Of a stretch of 64,000 nt of DNA, positions 1 through 11,255 are shown one piece after another. Each line of letters opens with the position of its first letter. The first letter of the stretch is position 1. A program made the translations under genes and the position numbers. This DNA is from Bagarius yarrelli (taxonomy: Eukaryota > Chordata > Actinopteri > Siluriformes > Sisoridae), in NCBI GenBank assembly GCA_005784505.1, contig VCAZ01000003.1, forward strand, positions 10,699,527 through 10,763,526, in the 5' to 3' direction. The notes beneath the pieces were generated by a model. It did no database searches. It was not told the DNA's origin and was given only the letters and a program-made list of their open reading frames with translations.

Positions 1-524
1 ACTTAATCAGTGGTTACACACAAAGCAGCAGTGCTTATATAAATATTCTACTACCAGGTTATTGTTTGATCATGTTGCCTTTTGCTTCCCTAGCTTATGT
101 GCCGTATGTAAACAATTATGAAATGATTGAAGTTTTTTGTCTATCCTGTTATTATTGGTTTTCTGGGTGTTATTATTACTTTTTGTGTTTTGTAATATGT
201 TGTGATATTACCATTGTTTGCCTCTGTCTTTTTTTAACGACAAGCCTTTCTTGGACTTAGTCATTCGGAAGCCCTAACCACTTTCAGGCATGGGCGCAGC
301 GGCACATCGTTACTTTCCGGGGCCGGGTGAGTACAGTAGTACAGTATCCGGTGGAAGAGAGGCTGCTGCAGCTGCTGTGGGAGCAGCACTGACGGTTGGA
401 TATTGGTAGAGTTCATGTGAAAGAAGAGACTTTTGGAGATTTTGCCACATTCTTTTTTGTTATTCATTTTTTCATCCATTCTTTCATCTTCTATGTCATC
501 TTATTCCCTAATTCGGGGTCACAG

Positions 525-832
525 GTCACAGGGATCTGCTGGAGTCTATGAGAGGGCAAAAGGCAGGAGGGGTACCCCCTGGACAGGTCGCTAGTCCATC
601 ACAGGGCCACACACACTCACACTCCTATGGGTAATTTAGAATCACCAATTAATCTAACATACATGTTTTTGGACTGTGGGAGGAAACTGGAGTACCCAAA
701 GGAAACCCACGCAAGCACAGGGAGAACATGCAAACTCCACATAGAAAGGCCCCTGCCTGGGAATCGAACCCAGGCCTTTTTGCTGTTAGGCAACAGTGCT
801 TCTAAGCCACCGTGTTGCCGTTTCCTTTTTCC
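525..832 (-). repeat. tRNA-derived SINE, widespread fish family
   Basis: On the minus strand it begins CGGCAACACGGTGGCTTAG, has a pol III B box GGTTCGATTC at 761-770, and continues through the conserved core with GTTTGCATGTTCTCC and CCACAGTCC. This head-and-core is familiar from many fish genomes. The copy is moderately diverged. Confidence 0.75.
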
Positions 833-1948
833 ACCCTATTTTTGGCCCTGCTGGGGGAGCTGCGTTTTGTTATATAGTTACTTTCCCTAAAGGTCTTTAC
901 ACGTAATAATTAATAAAACCTAACGTTGTGTTAATCATACTTAAACACTGCCTCTGAAATGTTTGCATCTTGAGAGGTGTTTTGACAATTTAGAGCCACC
1001 GAACCGGCAAAAGCCAAAATCCAGAATGGTGAACAAGCTGTAAACTTTTGTTTAACTGCCTGGCACGCAATTTTCTAATCCTGCAGTTTGGTGTGTGTAT
1101 CATGTATGAATATATATATATATATAGTTTGAATATAATTTTTAAATGTCATTAAAATGTTTAAGGTAACAGATACGACAAAACGCATACGTAAAACGTA
1201 GACTTTGGTGTGTAAAGACCTTAACTCCGGCCACTGAGCTGCTGAAAGTGCATAACTACTGGAATGTTTCTCTGATCCATTATTCGAAGTGAGGCACATT
1301 CACGCTGATGTAATAACAACTTAAATGTTATATATGGTTATTACATGTATATTACATGGAAGGTTTTACTGAAGCTACTTGTGTTTGTATGTTAATGGTG
1401 TTGTGTGTGCATTTTTTAGTAATACATGTACAGTGAAACTGCAGTAAAACCCAAAGTTTCCAGAACATGATATTTCAGTCAAAAGTTCGCCTGTGCTTTT
1501 GCAGGTGAAGTAAGACATCGAAATGTACTGCTTCTTAAAAAAACTTTGTGTACTCTCTGATTTTTCTTTTGTCTCTTTGTCCCTCATTAGTCTATATAGT
1601 CAAATGCTAAATTTAACTTTGCTCTACACCAAAATAAGCTAATTAACTGGATAGGCTATGCAGCGATATTATTATTGATGGTCCCTTACCTCTGATGTCA
1701 GTTTGTCTCCTGCGATTCAGTCGTGATGGTGCCCCATATACACTTTTCAATAAAATCTAGAGCAAAGCTACTGAACAAAAGTTTTAGTACAGCACTAATG
1801 GCACTACCAGCTTACCACTAGCTCAAGGCTTTAAACGGGATAAGACAATCCAGAGCAGAAAGATTTTATTTTATTTTATTTTTTTACTGGCATTTCGGTA
1901 TTTTGACAGCACCAAAGATTCTCCGTCTCTTTGTCTAGAAAGATCATC

Positions 1949-2452
1949 ATTTACATTTCTGGCATTTGGTTGAAAGCCATATCCAGAGAGACTTTATTTT
2001 TCTTATTTATCTAACTGAGCAGTAGATGGTTAATGGCCTAAGACCAGCAGTGGCAGATTGGTGGTGCTGGGAATGAAACTCATGATCTTTAGGTCAGCAG
2101 GCCGACACCTTAAAGGTACAGTGCGTGATTGTCTTCAAAAACATTTTATGTCCTGCTGGTTGAAAGTCTCTTCACATCCCAATAGCAATCATTAAGATAT
2201 GCATTCTAAATGTATTCATATTTTTTGTGGAAGGTTTGGGACCAAGAAGAATCGTGTTTCCAGGCTGGAGGCAAGTCTGGTATTTTAGTCCTGTTACTAA
2301 CTGTACTATACGGTTTTCTCACTGGTAACCGACACAATGTATTTTAGTAATGTTGTCTCTGGTTGTATAGTCTGTGCACATTCATGCCTTTAGGATTGGA
2401 GGACTTTGGACATGGATGTCCTACTGCACCTTTAATCACTAAGCTTCAACTT
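1949..2452 (-). repeat. SINE copy interrupted by a MITE
   Basis: Minus-strand copy of the abundant window SINE: tail CCAAATGCC-like at 1949-1975, body to CACCTTAA at 2113, then resumption at 2432 with TTAATCACTAAGC. The intervening 2114-2431 is a separate element flanked by TTAA. In uninterrupted copies the corresponding sequence reads CACCTTAACCACTA or similar. Confidence 0.75.
2110..2435. mobile_element. TTAA-flanked MITE (Kolobok- or piggyBac-like)
   Basis: Begins TTAAAGGTACAGTGCGTGAT and ends with CTACTGCACCTTTAA. Inside the TTAA duplications the ends AGGTACAGT and ACTGCACCT are inverted repeats with one mismatch. No ORF, so non-autonomous. TTAA target preference is typical of Kolobok and piggyBac elements; which one is an inference. 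Confidence 0.75.
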
Positions 2453-5400
2453 CACTAATAATCTGTCTAACAGGAGAGTCTAACTAGCATTAACAACATC
2501 TGAACTTCTCTGTCTTTTAGAACTGTCCTACACTACATCTAACCCTGAAGTTATTCTTTTGCTTGATGAACAGTCTTCACTATAATCATTTGTATACAGT
2601 AAATGGTGTCTATTGGTCCGAGTCATTACTTCTACATTACTTCTAGCATTTTTATAGCTTGAATTCATAAATTCATGGTTATAGGCTTGATACCTGCACT
2701 TTTGTCTGCAGTGTTGAAGTATGTTCTCCATGTGCTTCCTCCCTCACTGGTCCTAAGACTATGGTGTGTGAATGAGTGTGGTGGTCTGGCACCCTGTCCA
2801 GGGTTCTCCTGCAGTCTGAAAGGAGTGGAGTTACAGTTATGATCCAGTGTGATTAGATTATTGTCATGCTGGTACTAATATGTAGGTTAAGGTTTAAAAT
2901 AACAGTGTTTGATTTTTCCACTCTTAAAATCAGCTTTTGGCCTTAAGATTTTAAAGCAAATGTTATTTTTTTAGACTTTGGTAGTTTAGCAAAACAAAAG
3001 GAACACAAGTCTATCAGATGCTTCTCTATTCAAATAGCATCTAATGCCCTCTAACGTTCTTTTTCCAATTGCATATAAAACCATTTGATTTTTAGTACTA
3101 ACTTTTAAGTGACAAAACATTTTTAAAATTGTACATCATCAGTATAAACAGTATACTTGTATATTAGTTAAACTATTCGAACACTATGGACTATTATATA
3201 TTAAACGGATAAAGCCCAAAATATTTTATTAATGATCCTGCATTAATTTGTTAACATTTTTTTCCCGCTTAACCTAAACTTGAAAAAAATTAAATCAAGC
3301 CCCAAATGTTGACACTTAAAGAGGTGTTTTCTGGGAGTGTTGTTCTACCTACAGCACATACACACTTGTTGCTGTTGTATACTCTATATATACACAATTT
3401 TATAGCTAACTAAAACTCAAAAAGAAAGAAAGATTCTGTCCTGAACTTCCGGTTACGTATAATTGCATCATTTTCATTATTTCGAATTCAAATGAGAGAG
3501 ATTAATGTGCAGCAATGAGCTATTCATGAGTGCAAGCTTTTGTCAATGCAGAGGGCAGATGCCATTTTTATTAGTTCAGAATCCATTTATTAAACAATGT
3601 CATCATTTGAACTCATTTCCCTTTTCATTTACTAAGTGCTTAAACACCAAAAGCCTTCTGTAACAGAGTTATGGAGAATCGGATGTTTGGCTAGGACAGA
3701 ATAAAAGAGTGTTGAAGGATCTAAATGCTGGCAGGAATATGAGACACTTAAATATTATAGCTATGCTTCTGCGGTTGTTGGAAGAACTTGTACATATAAA
3801 GTTTTTGTGTTCATGCTCTTCAGGGACGTCTCTGTGAATTCTGGAAAAAAAAAAGCAAATAGAAGAACAGAAGATTAGGATGGCAATGCGATATGGATCT
3901 AAAACAAGCAGCTGTTTTAAGTAACTGTTATTGTTTGTAAAATATCAGACACTCAGAGCCTGCCAGCTACAGGTTACTCAAAAACAACATTCCTATTCAG
4001 CAATGTTCCCTAAAGTCTAAGTGATGATCCAGGGTAGATCTGTTTCTCTGAACATGACAGAAGTTTTGGAAACACAGGACACAGGAAACAAAGACTGAAT
4101 ATACATGTTAATAAAAACTCAAATTAAAGCATTAAAGTGAACACCATGTCCATCTACTAATGTATCAGTAATAATAAGTAGATTCACAACAAATAATAGT
4201 CTAAAAGCAGTGTGTTTAAGAACTTAATAAAAGCTTCTTAGTAAGTCCTCTTCATGGCCCTGGCTGAAAAAAAACTTATTTGTTAAAAATGTACATCTCT
4301 TTTTTTACAATTCCATGCTATAATATTAACTTAATGTCTTCATCGTTATTATTTCATAGAGGAAAATAAAAAACTCATCCTATTAACAGGATGAGACGTG
4401 TCCAAAATTCATCTTGCTGCACGAATCAATTCTGATGTTTATTTTCACCTTCATACTTTCAGATTACCCAACTTTTACCCAAAGGGGTAAGTCCAAATCA
4501 CATAGGACAGAAATAAAAGAAAAGCAATAGTATACTACAAATATAAAACTCTCTCTCAGAGCTGTACAATATATTGTTTCAACATCTTCATCGCAATGTC
4601 ATTTACATATTTGTTCTCTTGTATTTATCAATGCTTTTACTGTAATTGTGTATTATTTTTTAGGCAGATTTAAATCACCACAATCTATCTTAAATAAAAA
4701 AAAAATCATTCTTTACAAATTCTATTTAAGTCATTCGGGGAAATTTTTCATATTGCAAAATATATATAGCAGAAAAACACAAATATTGCAATGTCAGTTT
4801 TTTCAATATCGTGCAGCCCTAATATTGGAAAACTGCATGTGCTTCTTTTCGGTTCATGGAACTTGAAAACACACCGAAATGCCATCTCTGGAACTAAGAG
4901 GTTCAAACACCGTTCCAGCATGACAATACAAAAGCTCTGAAACATTAGCATCTGGCCTGACTGATAAGATCAGCCACAGCCATGTTTTAAGATGAGAAAT
5001 TATTACAACAAAATAAGGAGGATAAAGCTGAAATAAGATGTTTGAACTCTCAGATGATGAACAGATGGTATCAATAGTTTTGTGTTATTTTGCAGATAGT
5101 ATGTAACACTAAAAACTAATAAAGAAATAAAATATCACAGCACATCAGTGCAGGTGAGTCTGGGCTGCTGGAGCAGTGAGTGTTGTTTACTGTCTTACAG
5201 GAGGTAATTGAGTAGTCAGCGATGCTGCTCGTGGGAAATAGAAAAGCCGGGGTGATTAACAGGGGAACGTATTAGCTGCAGAGCCACCTGCACACCAATC
5301 CCGGTGTATAGTCAGACGTAATCTATCACTTATTTGTACATCTTTAGTAAATGCTTCATCCTGGTCAGAGTCAGGGGTTTAAATTACTATTGTAATTATG

Positions 5401-5603
5401 CAGTTCACATAACAAATGTGGACATGGAAAGAAATGTAACTGCAGCTGGGGGCAAGATTGGGCCGAATTCCTCTGGGCGTAAGAAGGAGGATAGTTAAAA
5501 AAATATGGATAAATAAAATAAGAGGCCAAAGCACAACGGATTCAGAAACTTTTTATTGTTAAAACAGCTTTAAAGGTGTCAAAAGGCTTATTAAGACAGT
5601 TGT

Positions 5604-5735
5604 AACCTTCTCATTGTCTTTTTCTCTGATTACTTGGACAGTTTCTAACCTTCTCATTGTCTTTTTCTCTGATTACTTGGACAGTTTCTAACCTTCTCAT
5701 TGTTTTTTTTTGTTATTTAATTAGTTAGACAGTTT
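5604..5735. repeat. Short tandem array, about 43-base unit
   Basis: Two near-identical 43-base units starting TAACCTTCTCATTGTC at 5604 and 5647, then a third more diverged unit to about 5735 and a trace of a fourth (CTTATTGTCTTCGACAG). Confidence 0.8.
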
Positions 5736-6923
5736 TTCATCTTCTTATTGTCTTCGACAGTTTTTAAACTTTTTTATTGCCTATTTTGTCTGTCCAACCG
5801 TGTTGGGGACAAACACATGTTTTTTGTTTTTTTTTCGCCAAACAATATATATACACGATACATAAACAAATATATTTGCTATTTTGCTAGAAGCCGATTT
5901 TTTCTAGAGCATCTGAAACATCAGGCATTATGAAGGCAGACATCATCTTGAAAAGAAGTAGAAGAAGGGTGAGAGTATGAGCAGGCACAGTCAGCTAGCT
6001 TAACTGGCTGAAAAAAAGCGATGCAGGGATGTGACCCACTTTCAACGCACAGGAAAATAAACATTTACTTCATCATTACCTGGCGGACCGGGACAGAGAG
6101 CTGACTATCAGAGCACTAAGACACCGATTGAATTAGGGGAGGGAGGGAATTAAAAGAGACTTTTTAAATACTTTGTTATGGTATAGTACTTTTGATTTAG
6201 ATCTAAGGGGACAAAAATTTAAGAATCTGCTGTCTAAAACTAAGAAATACATCAGGACAAAAATAATTTACTGCTTAAATAATGTACAAAAGTAAAATAA
6301 GTAATAACGTGAATAGAGAGGGAAGTGGAGAGGGAAGTTTGACACGTTTTGACACGTTAAACAAAAAAAAACACCCGAATGTACTTAGCAAATACCTCAC
6401 TAGACTGGCCACGTAATTAGGAGGCATCCTAAATCTCATCACATACACCCAGACACACCCAGGAGACCCACTGTAATTCAGAGGATTATGCAGAAAATCC
6501 CTCAGAACTGTTGGAAAGCAGAAGCCGTTATGCTCACTCAGCTCTTCTGTGTTCTGAAAATCATCAGCACACACTAAAGCCCTCAAGGTCACATACTGCT
6601 TGCCTTAAGTTCTGCACAGTGCAATTTCAGACGCAGCACTTCATTTATTTAAATCAATATGTTTAGATTTAATAATATTTTCACCATAAACAATTAAATC
6701 AACATGAGCGTCAAGATTCTTAACAATAACTACTTCTGAGACCAGACATTCTATTATACCGGGCACTGGATCAGAGGATGAATTGGTTTGATTGTTGTAA
6801 GTTTTGTTGGATATAACCTTTATACTACTACTGATGATGATAATTAATAATTATAATAAGTATTTTCAGCTTTACTACTAGTGTTTGTTCAGTCAAATAC
6901 CATTGTAGGCTGGACTGTTGCAG

Positions 6924-6996
6924 GTACTGTAGCTGAGTACGTCTTAGTGCAGCAACAGAAGACAAAGAACATAAAAACCATGTTGAGGTTTGTCAG
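6924..6996 (+). CDS. Possible internal exon of an unidentified plus-strand gene
   Basis: A 73-base stretch between acceptor GACTGTTGCAG and donor GTATGT, open in one frame: TVAEYVLVQQQKTKNIKTML then RFV and a split codon. It has the look of a coding exon but does not join the next proposed exon in frame: it leaves two bases while 7785 starts on a whole codon. Another exon between them, or independence of the two, would be needed. No family recognised. Confidence 0.3.
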
Positions 6997-7232
6997 GTAT
7001 GTAAAATTTCAAATAAAATTGTATTAAATGTAAATGTTTTATCTGTTTTACCATTTAAACACATAGGGGACGTAGCTATGTTGTTAATTTATTTTGGAGT
7101 CTGGCTGTGTCAGTCTGTTGCGTTTTCTTTCTGTAGTATTGCTTCATTTCAGTCAGTTAGGCCGACTCACATTTCTATTTTAAGGCAAGCATGTGGAAGA
7201 ACTGCAATTTAAAAGCCTCAACTGGATCTTAG

Positions 7233-7440
7233 TATTTACATTTCTGGCATTTGGCAGACATTCTTATCCAGAGCAACTTACATTCACCCCATTCTATATC
7301 CAACTGAGCAGTTAGGGGGTTAAGGGCCTTTCTTAGAAGTCCAGCAGTGGCAGTTTGGTGGCACTGGCAATTTATCCCACAATCTTTAAATCAGCAGTCT
7401 AACACTTGCACTGTTGCAGTCCTAACCAACGCATTATCAC
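7233..7440 (-). repeat. Abundant window SINE, minus copy
   Basis: Starts with the 3' tail TGGCAGACATTCTTATCCAGAG and runs through GGGGGTTAAGGGCC and CAGCAGTGGCAG to a tRNA-like head. It lies in the intron between the possible exon at 6924 and the exon at 7785. Confidence 0.75.
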
Positions 7441-7784
7441 TTTATTGGCCCTACAGGACTGAAACATAAAATGCACTACAGTTCATCCCGGTTGTTTACA
7501 TACCAAGGAAACCACTGGATTAGCTGTAAGTTTGAACACTGTAATTTTTTTTTTGTTTGTTTTTTTTGCAATATAACAGCAGAACGAGCATTTTATGCAT
7601 AATAGTAACCAGTAAACACTGCATGTTTAAACAATGTTATTAGGGTAATGATCACAAACCAGCGATAATTAACTTCCCTTTATTTAGTTTAAATTTCGCT
7701 TTGTTATCAGATGTCACTGAATAACATACGTCATTTTAAGAATAGAAGTTATACTTGTTAACGTTATGACTCCTAAATCTGCAG

Positions 7785-7867
7785 ATTGATGACGAGGAGG
7801 AAGAAAGTGTTCCCCTGAAGTTGAAGCCAAATGGAAAGTTGGAAAACTCCGAGCTGTCATTGTTCAG
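7785..7867 (+). CDS. Penultimate exon of an unidentified plus-strand gene
   Basis: Bounded by acceptor AATCTGCAG and donor GTTTGTG. It encodes IDDEEEESVPLKLKPNGKLE then NSELSLF and a split codon AG. The acidic run followed by a Lys-rich stretch suggests a flexible, probably nuclear or cytosolic linker. It joins the exon at 8355 in frame (AG+A gives Arg). I do not recognise the protein. Confidence 0.5.
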
Positions 7868-8354
7868 GTTTGTGATTTATGTTTATGATTGGATGGTTGT
7901 GGATAATTTCCACTTTAGCATGGTGATTTGTCATTTTGTCACTATTCAATTTCTTCTGCAGAGTAACACCATCTAAACTCATACAGCTTGCATTCGCAAA
8001 GCACTTTGTGCATCTACATAAAAAGAACCACCATACATGCAGATTATAACACCTCCTCCAAAAAACACATCAAGATACAATACAATATGATACAGAGACT
8101 ATTCAGTGTAAATTAATGCACAAGATATGTATTTCAACAGTTTAATAAACTAAACTGAGTAGCCTGGTAATACACGCTATAGAATCTGTGATTTCATGTG
8201 ACTAAATGTACCTTTAAATCCGGTGTGAGGTTTTTCCTGTCCGATTTACTGTTGTGGAACGTTAAGGCACCGACAATTGATATCGAATTTCCAAATTTTT
8301 CTGGATGTCTTATTAAGTTACATTTTTAACAGCTCCATCTTTTTTGTGCTTTAG

Positions 8355-8607
8355 ACACACGCACACTGAAAATGCTGAGCGGGACATGGCTAATACAGTC
8401 ATTACAGAGATCGTTAAAGGAATTAAAGTACTTCAGGAGCTTGGACATGTCACCAAGGCTCGTGCTCTGCGTCTGGGTGTCATATACAGCTTGAATCTGA
8501 GCTTCCCAGTGGATCTGAAGTACATCTTCAACATTTTATTCCAGATGATGTTACTGGGAACTGATTCAAAGAAAATTTTATACAAAACACAAAGTACAGG
8601 TTCCTAA
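8355..8607 (+). CDS. Terminal coding exon of an unidentified plus-strand gene
   Basis: Starts after acceptor TGTGCTTTAG and runs 84 codons to TAA at 8605. It reads HTHTENAERDMANTVITEIV, then KGIKVLQELGHVTKARALRL, then GVIYSLNLSFPVDLKYIFNI, LFQMMLLGTDSKK and a short tail. The regular hydrophobic spacing predicts an all-helical C-terminal domain. There is no signal peptide and no clear membrane segment. A poly(A) signal follows at 8976. The gene is convergent with iars1. The composition is protein-like and not repeat-like, so I think it is a genuine 3' end, but I cannot name a family. Confidence 0.55.
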
Positions 8608-8975
8608 AAACTGAACTGAGTATTGAATGCATCGTTTTTACTGCTATTTATTTTCTTTTATTATATTTTTTTTCTAAAGACATTGTTGTGTTTATTGGCA
8701 AATTTATCAATATTATTTGACAAATTCATTAATGGCACCAAAATTGAAATTCTTGAAAACATTTTGCTGTTCATTTTGCTGTCTATCTTGAACAGACATT
8801 TATTTTTGGGGGTAAAAGAAAAAAATTTTTGCAGTTGCACAAAGTAGGACGGCGTGAAGAATGTTTTCTGTTGAACACAATGATTTGATTTATTGTTTTT
8901 CAGGGAGCTGTGAATTGTGTTTTACAATTACTTAAAAGCACTATTAGACATCATAAATACTCTAAATGTAATTAT

Positions 8976-8985
8976 AATAAATAAA
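8976..8985 (+). promoter_or_regulatory. Poly(A) signal of the unidentified plus-strand gene
   Basis: Two overlapping AATAAA hexamers about 370 bases after the TAA at 8605, giving a plausible 3' UTR of about 0.4 kb. Confidence 0.4.
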
Positions 8986-9092
8986 CATTTGTTTACATAC
9001 TGAAAGTTTCGTATTTATATATAGAACTGTTAAATTACATTTATTTTGTGTTCACAACTAAATAAATTAATGGTAGAAACTACTCAACATTA

Positions 9093-9268
9093 CCACTTAC
9101 AGCATTTGGTAGATGTCCAGAGCGACATACATTTATCTCTTTTATACTACTGAGCAAATGGGGGTTAAGGGCCTTGCTCAGGGGCCCAACAGTAATAACT
9201 TGGTGGTGCTGGTGGTTGATCCTTTAATTAGCAGTCCAATACCGTAACCACTGCGCTACCACTTCCCA
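9093..9268 (-). repeat. Abundant window SINE, minus copy
   Basis: Tail, GGGGGTTAAGGGCCTTGCTC and tRNA-like head ending in CCACTTCCC are all present. It lies between the two convergent genes. Confidence 0.75.
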
Positions 9269-10162
9269 TGCATTCGTTTTATTTTTCCAAAATCCAACAC
9301 TTTTGAAATGTATTAGAGAGAAATATTCTGATGTGTGTTTCTGCAAGGCAATTTTGTTCATAGATGTTCGTTTTTATTCTTTTCTATAATTAAGCTGACT
9401 GCTTGTACAAAACAACAGTTTTGTACAATTACAATACAATATGTACTGATAAAGCTTGATGGCTTAGTAAAAGGATTAAAAACTGAAAGAACAAAAACAC
9501 ACCTAATGGGTATTTGCTGTTCCCAATTCGATAGAAATAGAATGTTTAAAACTTGTTTTATTTTGCAGTTAATTAAGAAAAGGTACACCTCCATCTTGCT
9601 CCAACTAAAATGACTTTGTATAGTAATTATGACATAAAATCAGACTTCCAAGAAGAAAATCAAATGACAGTTTCCACACGATAAAGAGGCAGAATAATTA
9701 TAATGCTGACAGAGAACAGGGAACTTTTTTAGACTTGTTTTATAGGTGTGTATATAGTTCCTTGTGTACTATATTCAGCCCCCAGACACACCTTTAGACT
9801 CACCTGGATTACATAAGACACGTATTAGACTAGAAGCTATTTTTTTGGAATAAATTGTGCTTCACAAATGCCATTCTTATTGTATGTATTGTAAAGCTGT
9901 TTCTGCAATGACACAATGACTAGAGCAATGAGTAGAAAGATTATCTATAATCTAAATTAGTCTTATGAAAGTATTTTTTTCAAGATTTGTATAAAAAAAC
10001 TGTAGATTTTTTTATCTACAATAAATATTTTTTAAACAGCCCAATTCATTAAAATAATTAAACAGCTTACTCTCTAAGCTGAAAGGAACAAATAAATTAG
10101 TTAATTGTTGTCTTTAGTTTTGCACTAAAGTGTTGAGGTAAACAGTGATGTCCATCGTAGGT

Positions 10163-10288
10163 GGAGGTGGCTCACCAGATGAACGCATGCTGACCAGAAA
10201 GTCATGTGTTTATATCCCAGCACTCCAAGCTGATTGTGCTAGACCCTTGAGCAAGGCCCTTAACCATTAAACGCTTAGTTGTAAAACA
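10163..10288 (+). repeat. Degraded window SINE, plus copy
   Basis: Contains CTTGAGCAAGGCCCTTAACC and a diverged tRNA-like head. The tail is missing where it abuts a Tc1-like relic. Confidence 0.55.
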
Positions 10289-10293
10289 CCATC

Positions 10294-10618
10294 GGAGCGT
10301 TGTGTGCTTCCAATCTGTTGCTACTAATTCGGAGACACACTGTTTCTCTGACTTTCATTAAGACATGGTGTGTGCTGGATGAAGTGAAAGAACTTAAGTG
10401 TTCTGCAGAGAGCCCTGACATCAATTCTCGCCTACAATTCAGACCTCTTCAACTGACATTAGTGCCTGATCTCAGCAACATTTTGCAGCTTATTGAATAC
10501 AAAGGCCCATAACCACAATCCAAAATATACAGCAAAAAGGGGAATAAAACTGGATTTGATTGGTGATTAAAAATCACATATGATAGTGATGGTTAGGTGT
10601 CCACAAACCATATAAGCC
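10294..10618 (+). mobile_element. Tc1-like transposase relic (family with GTGTCCACA ends)
   Basis: The translation AESPDINSRLQFRPL followed by VPDLSNILQLIE recalls the Tc1 end (catalytic region SPDLNP, then TSVPDLTNAL). The right terminus TTAGGTGTCCACAAACCAT matches termini of other relics here at 23545 and 39680. Only the C-terminal coding end is left. Confidence 0.6.
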
Positions 10619-10619
10619 A

Positions 10620-10633
10620 TTTATTTATTTATT
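10620..10633 (-). promoter_or_regulatory. Candidate poly(A) signals for iars1
   Basis: Three overlapping minus-strand AATAAA hexamers (plus strand TTTATTTATTTATT) about 550 bases past the tentative stop codon. They are the first canonical hexamers found in that direction, but they sit at the end of a transposon relic and the region is AT-rich. Confidence 0.3.
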
Positions 10634-11178
10634 TAAAATTTCTATTTTGCCCGGATTTCTTTTAGTAAAAAGCAAATAAAACTAGAACTACTGGAACCTC
10701 TACAACACATAGAATGATGAAATCCGGCTTTGAGAGGCCAAGACTCCAGGACAGAATAAATAGTTACTGTTCAGCGATATAATTGTTAATTTCTGTAAAA
10801 AAAAAAAAAGCAGATTCTTTCTTTCAACAAAGTTCTGAAGGTGTTCTGTGACATGTACGCAGTGGGTCTATAATATATAAAAGTTTGTTACTGCAGACGA
10901 ATAACCTACTAGGTTAACCAGAAGGGGTTAAAAGAAAACCCAAATAACTTGAATTTAAAGGCTTTATAAATGAATGCATCACTATTTGTCTTTCGGGAGG
11001 AATACTGGAGGAAAAGGGAAGATTAAAACATCCTGTTAATACAACCACAACTCACCGGCAGTTTTAGGAGACAATTAATACACATATTTATAATAAACTA
11101 AAATACCTTCAAAAGCGAATCTAACAGAAGGAAAGACTGAATTATCCTTTTTTTCATTAAAAAAAAACTGGCAGTCGA

Positions 11179-11255
11179 TCAGGTAATGGTTTTACCTGAA
11201 GAAGTAATCAGAACACCAGTTTTCATATTACAATGTGAGCCTGATGTGTGTGCTT
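11179..11255 (-). CDS. iars1: iars1 exon e22: tentative terminal coding exon
   Basis: A 77-base candidate after acceptor TATAACTAG. It starts AA, which with the G left by e21 makes Glu, then reads AHTSGSHCNMKTGVLITSSG, KTIT and a TGA stop. The phase is right, a Glu occupies the position where human IARS1 has Glu, NMKT matches the human tail, and 12 residues follow NMKT as in the human protein. The tail sequence itself is divergent and the pyrimidine tract is poor, so a better exon may have been missed. AATAAA signals lie about 550 bases downstream. Confidence 0.42.

Larger units (their letters stand above)
1..6900. other. Intergenic or intronic DNA upstream of the plus-strand exons
   Basis: No coding exon could be supported here. 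It holds a SINE at 525-832, a SINE interrupted by a TTAA-flanked MITE at 1949-2452, and a 43-base tandem repeat at about 5604-5735. The rest is AT-rich unique-looking sequence. Earlier exons of the plus-strand gene may lie here but I could not identify them. Confidence 0.5.

Noticed and set aside
4748..4951. 67-residue minus frame and neighbouring short frames in 4.6-5.0 kb
   Set aside because: No splice context, no conserved motif, and AT-rich composition typical of non-coding DNA here.
10741..10786. Alternative iars1 last exon reading EINNYIAEQ and a stop after a strong poly-pyrimidine acceptor
   Set aside because: The phase and splice site fit, but it shares no tail residues with IARS1 beyond Glu-Ile and is much shorter than expected. 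It remains a weak alternative to the exon at 11179.
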